A stretch of DNA of 64,000 bases. Source: Nocardioides sp. 503. GTDB lineage: Bacteria > Actinomycetota > Actinomycetes > Propionibacteriales > Nocardioidaceae. Below are positions 59,817-64,000 of the stretch, one piece after another. The stretch is taken from contig NZ_SPUI01000006.1 in assembly GCF_004522095.1 (NCBI RefSeq), positions 62,001 through 126,000 of the forward strand, given 5' to 3'. Position numbers and translations under genes: made by a program. The stretch's first letter is position 1. The number at the start of each line of letters is the position of its first letter. The notes under the pieces are model-generated. The model saw only the letters and a list, made by a program, of their open reading frames with translations, searched no databases and was not told where the DNA came from.

Positions 59817-61185
59817 GGGCCTGTTCGGCCCTCCCACGTCCGCGCCGCAGCGCCCCGGTGCCGGCTCCCTCGCCGGCAACACCCATGCCTCCGCCCCCCT
59901 GGCGGTGCGCATGCGTCCCCGCACGCTCGACGAGCTCGTGGGGCAGTCGCAGCTGCGCGCCCCCGGCTCGCCGCTGCGGCAGCTGATCGAGGGCGACCAG
60001 TCGATGTCGCTGCTGCTGTGGGGACCGCCGGGCACCGGCAAGACGACGATCGCGGCGATCCTGAGCCAGCAGACCGACCGGCGCTTCGTCGAGGTGTCGG
60101 CGGTCTCGGCCGGGGTCAAGGAGGTCCGCGCCGCGATCGACGCGGCTCGCGCGGAGCTCGTCAACGCCAGCCGCGAGACCGTGCTGTTCGTCGACGAGGT
60201 GCACCGTTTCAGCAAGGCGCAGCAGGACGCCCTGCTGCCGGGCGTGGAGAACCGGTGGGTCACGCTGGTCGCGGCCACCACCGAGAACCCGTTCTTCTCG
60301 GTGATCTCGCCCCTGCTCTCGCGCAGCCTCCTGCTGAGGCTGGAGTCGCTGACCGACGACGACGTACGCCGCGTCCTCGACCAGGCCATCACCGACGAGC
60401 GGGGTCTGGCCGGCCGCTTCACCGTCGAGCCCGACGCGCTCGACCACCTGGTCCGACTCGCCGGCGGTGACGCCCGCCGGTCGCTGACCTACCTCGAGGC
60501 CTCGGCGGGGGCCGCGTCGGCGCGCGGCAGCGACACCGTGGACCTCTCCACCGCGGAGACGGCCGTGGACCAGGCGGCGGTGCGCTACGACCGCCAGGGC
60601 GACCAGCACTACGACGTCACGAGCGCGTTCATCAAGTCCGTCCGCGGCTCCGACGCCGACGCCGCCCTGCACTACCTCGCCCGGATGATGGAGGCGGGGG
60701 AGGATCCCCGGTTCATCGCCCGGCGCCTGGTGATCCTGGCCAGCGAGGACATCGGGCTCGCGGACCCCACCGCGCTCACCACCGCGGTGGCCGCGGCGCA
60801 GGCCGTCCAGCTCATCGGCATGCCGGAGGCGCGGCTCAACCTGGCGCAGGCGGTGATCGCGCTCGCCGTCGCGCCGAAGTCGAACGCCGTCATCTCGGCG
60901 ATCGACGCGGCGAGCGCCGACGTGCGTGCCGGCAAGATCGGGCCGGTGCCACCGCACCTGCGCGACGCCCACTACTCCGGAGCCAAGAAGCTCGGCCACG
61001 GCAAGACCTACAAGTACAGCCACGACGAGCCCTACGGCGTCGCGGAGCAGCAGTACGCGCCCGACGTCGTGCGCGACGCCGAGTACTACCGCCCGACCAG
61101 CCTGGGCGCCGAGGCCGCGGTCAAGGAGCGGTGGGAGCGCATCCGGCGCCTGATCCGCGGTGAGGGCCCCACACCCCCGCGATAG
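59791..61185 (+). CDS. rarA: Replication-associated recombination protein A (RarA/MgsA), AAA+ ATPase
   Basis: The protein (464 residues from ATG 59791) has an N-terminal flexible part, LAVRMRPRTLDELVGQSQL, Walker A GPPGTGKTTIAA (about residues 77-88), Walker B VLFVDEVHRF, sensor 1 AATTENPFFSVISPLLSR with the arginine finger region, and the clamp-loader-like C-terminal tetramerisation domain (GSDADAALHYLARMMEAGED). It acts at stalled replication forks. ATG 59791 overlaps the ATPase gene by 26 bp; TTG 59803, giving a product that starts at LDEPEGLFG, is a credible alternative. Confidence 0.93.
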   Translation: MRRRLDEPEGLFGPPTSAPQRPGAGSLAGNTHASAPLAVRMRPRTLDELVGQSQLRAPGSPLRQLIEGDQSMSLLLWGPPGTGKTTIAAILSQQTDRRFVEVSAVSAGVKEVRAAIDAARAELVNASRETVLFVDEVHRFSKAQQDALLPGVENRWVTLVAATTENPFFSVISPLLSRSLLLRLESLTDDDVRRVLDQAITDERGLAGRFTVEPDALDHLVRLAGGDARRSLTYLEASAGAASARGSDTVDLSTAETAVDQAAVRYDRQGDQHYDVTSAFIKSVRGSDADAALHYLARMMEAGEDPRFIARRLVILASEDIGLADPTALTTAVAAAQAVQLIGMPEARLNLAQAVIALAVAPKSNAVISAIDAASADVRAGKIGPVPPHLRDAHYSGAKKLGHGKTYKYSHDEPYGVAEQQYAPDVVRDAEYYRPTSLGAEAAVKERWERIRRLIRGEGPTPPR

Positions 61186-61196
61186 GGTCGACGACT

Positions 61197-61715
61197 GTGA
61201 GCGAGGACTGGACCGTGCCGGCGTGGACCATCGTGTCCGCGGTCGTCGTGGTGCTCCTGCTGGGGGTCGTCCTCGTCCTCATCACCGTCCGCGGCCGACG
61301 TCGGTCCGCCCGCGACCGGGCGGCCGCCCAGGCCGAGGCCGCCCGGCTGCGTGACCAGGTGGCTGAGATCGCCCGCCGGCTGGACGAGGCCGCGGCCGTG
61401 CCGGCGCCCGGCCGACCCGAGGCGGACACCAGCGACTACGTCATCACCCGCATCGGCACCCCGGACGAGCCGGCCCCCGTCGTCCCTGCACCGGTGTTCG
61501 CCGACCTCGTGCTGCGCGAGAGCGTGGTGCAGGCGGCCTCCCTGGTCGCCGGGCTGCGGCGCGCACTCGCCCCCGAGACCCGCCACCGGATCCGCTTCGA
61601 GATGCGGCGTGAGGTCAAGCGCTCGCGCAAGCAGCGGCGCGCCGACCTCAAGACCGCTCGCCGTGAGTGGGAGGCCCGGCAGCGGGCCGACGTCGACGAG
61701 GACTCCGCCGCATGA
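61197..61715 (+). CDS. Membrane-anchored coiled-coil protein of unknown function
   Basis: The 172-residue protein has one N-terminal TM helix (TIVSAVVVVLLLGVVLVLIT), a short basic stop, a helical region (QAEAARLRDQVAEIARRLDE), a Pro-rich linker, and a basic C-terminal helix (MRREVKRSRKQRRADLKTAR). Proteins of this size commonly sit between rarA and alaS in actinobacteria. TAGGGT (61183-61188) overlaps the rarA stop, 8 nt before the GTG, so it may have its own near-leaderless promoter. No function can be assigned. Confidence 0.75.
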   Translation: MSEDWTVPAWTIVSAVVVVLLLGVVLVLITVRGRRRSARDRAAAQAEAARLRDQVAEIARRLDEAAAVPAPGRPEADTSDYVITRIGTPDEPAPVVPAPVFADLVLRESVVQAASLVAGLRRALAPETRHRIRFEMRREVKRSRKQRRADLKTARREWEARQRADVDEDSAA

Positions 61716-61767
61716 GCTCACCCCACGACCTCGCTCGCTGCGCTCCCGACGCCGCGGGGGCCCCGGC

Positions 61768-62052
61768 ATGAGGCGGGGCCTCTGGTTCGTCGCCGGGGCC
61801 GGAGCCGGCGTCTACGCCATGGTCCGGGGCCGGCGCGCCGCCGAGGCGCTCACGCCCGACGGGCTCCGGGACCGGGTGGGCGCCGCCTTCGTCGGGGCCC
61901 GGATGTTCCGCGACGAGGTCGCGCAGGGCAAGGCCGACGCGGAAACCGACTTGCGGGAGCGGCTCGGCCTGGTGCCCGATGGGACCCCCGAGCTCACCGC
62001 CGCAAGCACCACCACCACGCACCAGATCACAGGACAGGAAGGCACCAGCTGA
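61768..62052 (+). CDS. Small DUF6167-type protein upstream of alaS
   Basis: The 94-residue protein has a short N-terminal hydrophobic stretch with GxG pattern (GLWFVAGAGAGVYAMVRGRR), then LTPDGLRDRVGAAFVGARMF and EVAQGKADAETDLRERLGL, features I associate with DUF6167. It ends in a Thr-rich tail. The stop overlaps the alaS ATG as TGATG, so translation is coupled. It may help membrane association of neighbouring products, but nothing is established. Confidence 0.72.
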   Translation: MRRGLWFVAGAGAGVYAMVRGRRAAEALTPDGLRDRVGAAFVGARMFRDEVAQGKADAETDLRERLGLVPDGTPELTAASTTTTHQITGQEGTS

Positions 62053-64000
62053 TGGACACCGCGGAGATCCGCCGACGGTTCGTCGCTCACTTCGAGCGCA
62101 ACGAGACCGTGGGGGCCCACCAGGCGGTGGCGTCGGCGTCGCTCCTGCTCGACGACCCGAACCTGCTGTTCGTCAACGCCGGCATGGTGCCGTTCAAGCC
62201 GTACTTCCTCGGCCAGGAGACGCCGCCGTACGAGCGTGCGGTGAGCGTGCAGAAGTGCGTGCGCACCCCCGACATCGAGGACGTCGGCAAGACCACGCGG
62301 CACGGCACGTTCTTCGAGATGTGCGGCAACTTCTCCTTCGGCGACTACTTCAAGGAGGGCGCGATCCAGCTCGCCTGGGACCTGGTCACCAGGTCGCAGG
62401 CCGACGGCGGCTTCGGGCTCGAGGAGAGCCGGCTCTGGCCGAGCGTCTACGTCGACGACCCCGAGGCGGTGGCGCTCTGGATGAAGGTCACCGGCCTGCC
62501 CGAGGAGCGCATCGTCAAGCTGGGCAAGCGCGAGAACTACTGGTCCATGGGCGTGCCCGGGCCGGGCGGGCCGTGCTCGGAGATCCTCTACGACCGCGGG
62601 CCGGAGTTCGGCCCGGACGGCGAGTTCGGCACCACGTCGCGCCTGGTCATGCCCACGGAGCTCGAGGACCGCTACCTCGAGATCTGGAACCTCGTCTTCA
62701 TGCAGGACGAGCTCAGCGCCGTGCGCAGCAAGGACGACTTCGACATCCACGGCTCGCTGCCCAAGCGCAACATCGACACGGGCATGGGTCTCGAGCGGGT
62801 CGCGTTCCTGCTCCAGCAGAAGCAGAACATGTACGAGATCGACGTGATGTTCCCGGTGATCGAGCGCGCGATGGCGCTCACCGGTCGCACCTACGGCAAG
62901 GACCACGAGGACGACGTGCGGTTCCGCGTCGTGGCCGACCACGTGCGCAGCTCGATGATGCTCATCGCCGACGGCGTCACCCCCGGCAACGAGGCGCGGG
63001 GCTACGTCCTGCGCCGTCTGCTGCGGCGAGCGGTGCGCTCGATGCGCCTGCTCGGCTACGAGGACCCCGCGCTGCCCGAGCTGCTGCCCGTCAGCCGGGA
63101 CCGGATGGGGGAGACCTACTCCGAGCTCCACCACGACTGGGACCGCATCGCGCGGGTCGCCTTCGCCGAGGAGGAGGCGTTCCGCAAGACCCTCCAGGCC
63201 GGCACGCAGATCTTCGACCTCGCCGCGGGCGAGGTCCGCGCCAGCGGGTCCACCACGCTGGCGGGGGACCGTGCGTTCGCGCTCCACGACACCTACGGCT
63301 TCCCGATCGACCTGACGCTGGAGATGGCCTCCGAGGCCGGGCTCAGCGTCGACGAGGCCGGCTTCCGGGCCTTGATGACCGAGCAGCGCGAGCGGGCCAA
63401 GGCCGACGCCCGCTCGAAGAAGGGCCAGCACGCCGACACCTCGGTCTACCGCGGGATCCTGGACTCCCACGGGCCCACCGACTGGGTCGCCTACGAGACC
63501 GAGGAGACCGAGTCGAGCGCGCTCGCGCTGCTCGTCGGCGGGGCGCCGGCGACCTCGCTGGCCCAGGGCGAGGTCGGCGAGCTCGTCCTCGACCGCACGC
63601 CGTTCTACGCCGAGTCCGGCGGCCAGGTCGCGGACGCGGGGACCATCGAGTTCGACGGCGGCCGGCTCGAGGTGCTCGACGTCCAGCGTCCGGTGCGTGG
63701 CCTCGTCGTCCACCAGGTGCGGGTCGTGGACGGGGAGCTCGTCCCGGGCTCGTCGCTGCACGCCAAGGTCGACCCGGAGTGGCGCGTCGGTGCCCGCCAG
63801 GCGCACTCCGGCACCCACGTCGTGCACGCCGCGCTGCGGGAGGTGCTCGGCCCCAGCGCGCTGCAGTCCGGCTCCTACAACCGTCCCGGCTACCTGCGTC
63901 TCGACTTCGGGTGGACCAGCGGGCTCTCACCGCAGCAGGTCCGCGACATCGAGCAGGTCTCCAACGAGGCGCTGCGCGCCGACCTCCCGGTGGGGTGGCA
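62052..64000 (+). CDS. alaS: Alanyl-tRNA synthetase (3' end outside window)
   Basis: The first 649 codons are present, of roughly 880-890 expected. The catalytic domain includes LLFVNAGMVPFKPYFLGQET, QKCVRTPDIEDVGKTTRHGT and FFEMCGNFSFGDYFKEGAI. The tRNA-recognition and linker domains follow, then the start of the editing domain with the zinc-type HSGTHVVHAALRE motif near residue 588. It charges tRNA-Ala and clears Ser/Gly-tRNA-Ala. It starts with ATG overlapping the stop of the DUF6167-type gene. Confidence 0.96.
   Translation, partial: MDTAEIRRRFVAHFERNETVGAHQAVASASLLLDDPNLLFVNAGMVPFKPYFLGQETPPYERAVSVQKCVRTPDIEDVGKTTRHGTFFEMCGNFSFGDYFKEGAIQLAWDLVTRSQADGGFGLEESRLWPSVYVDDPEAVALWMKVTGLPEERIVKLGKRENYWSMGVPGPGGPCSEILYDRGPEFGPDGEFGTTSRLVMPTELEDRYLEIWNLVFMQDELSAVRSKDDFDIHGSLPKRNIDTGMGLERVAFLLQQKQNMYEIDVMFPVIERAMALTGRTYGKDHEDDVRFRVVADHVRSSMMLIADGVTPGNEARGYVLRRLLRRAVRSMRLLGYEDPALPELLPVSRDRMGETYSELHHDWDRIARVAFAEEEAFRKTLQAGTQIFDLAAGEVRASGSTTLAGDRAFALHDTYGFPIDLTLEMASEAGLSVDEAGFRALMTEQRERAKADARSKKGQHADTSVYRGILDSHGPTDWVAYETEETESSALALLVGGAPATSLAQGEVGELVLDRTPFYAESGGQVADAGTIEFDGGRLEVLDVQRPVRGLVVHQVRVVDGELVPGSSLHAKVDPEWRVGARQAHSGTHVVHAALREVLGPSALQSGSYNRPGYLRLDFGWTSGLSPQQVRDIEQVSNEALRADLPVGW

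Overview
The window is a 64 kb chromosomal piece of a high-GC actinobacterium. Gene content and the many GTG starts fit the Nocardioidaceae (Nocardioides-like), but that placement is an inference. The right half keeps a gene order I recall from Mycobacterium tuberculosis (thrS, HIT, pgsA, pdxS, pdxT, yebC, ruvCAB, yajC-secDF, apt, rel, glyoxalase-II-like, hisS, aspS, rarA, alaS). At least ten genes have a TANNNT hexamer exactly 6 nt before their ATG or GTG, the layout expected for leaderless mRNAs.

Layout. 1-760: the start of a ferredoxin nitrite/sulfite reductase preceded by a 34-residue leader peptide of the Cys-Arg-Pro-Arg ending type, with a perfect palindrome upstream. 886-6528: serine hydroxymethyltransferase, an AidB-like acyl-CoA dehydrogenase and a YihY-type membrane protein fired from a shared symmetric promoter, a TrkA-type potassium channel, and a small orphan gene behind a perfect LexA box. 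6529-7093: no gene, but three strong hairpin structures. 7094-10850: a LuxR-type regulator, a membrane protein, an acyltransferase, a coiled-coil protein and a small membrane peptide.

10884-27152 is the accessory part and the likeliest undescribed system. Seven minus-strand genes form one tight transcription unit: a GH24-like lysozyme fold with a C-terminal peptidoglycan-binding-like module, a degenerate M23 (LytM) protein with a similar module, a DUF6603-type protein, three very large unknown proteins of 945, 1379 and 551 residues (the last two starts coupled by TGATG overlaps), and a protein with nine Cys-Cys-Cys-His repeats. A divergent gene encodes another peptidoglycan-binding-domain protein. 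None of the eight has a visible signal peptide, although three carry wall-binding modules.

27232-30772: tRNA-Val(GAC), tRNA-Cys and tRNA-Gly, an aminotransferase class IV gene, an SsgA-family gene, tRNA-Val(CAC), a frameshifted lipoprotein gene and a secreted carboxypeptidase-regulatory-like protein. 30884-53307: the conserved housekeeping run covering translation (thrS, hisS, aspS), phosphatidylinositol phosphate synthesis (pgsA), vitamin B6 (pdxST), Holliday junction processing (ruvCAB, LexA box in front), protein export (yajC-secD-secF), purine salvage (apt) and stringent response (rel), with a DUF349 gene on the other strand. 53475-59816: a five-gene oligopeptide ABC transporter in the order permease-binding protein-permease-ATPase-ATPase, with hairpins on both sides of the binding-protein gene. 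59791-64000: rarA, two small membrane-associated proteins and the start of alaS.

A family of intergenic inverted repeats recurs at 2336, 29037, 29983, 39037 and 47901-48114, including one 37-bp exact duplicate 36.7 kb apart. I saw no CRISPR array, insertion sequence, prophage structural gene, rRNA or replication origin.
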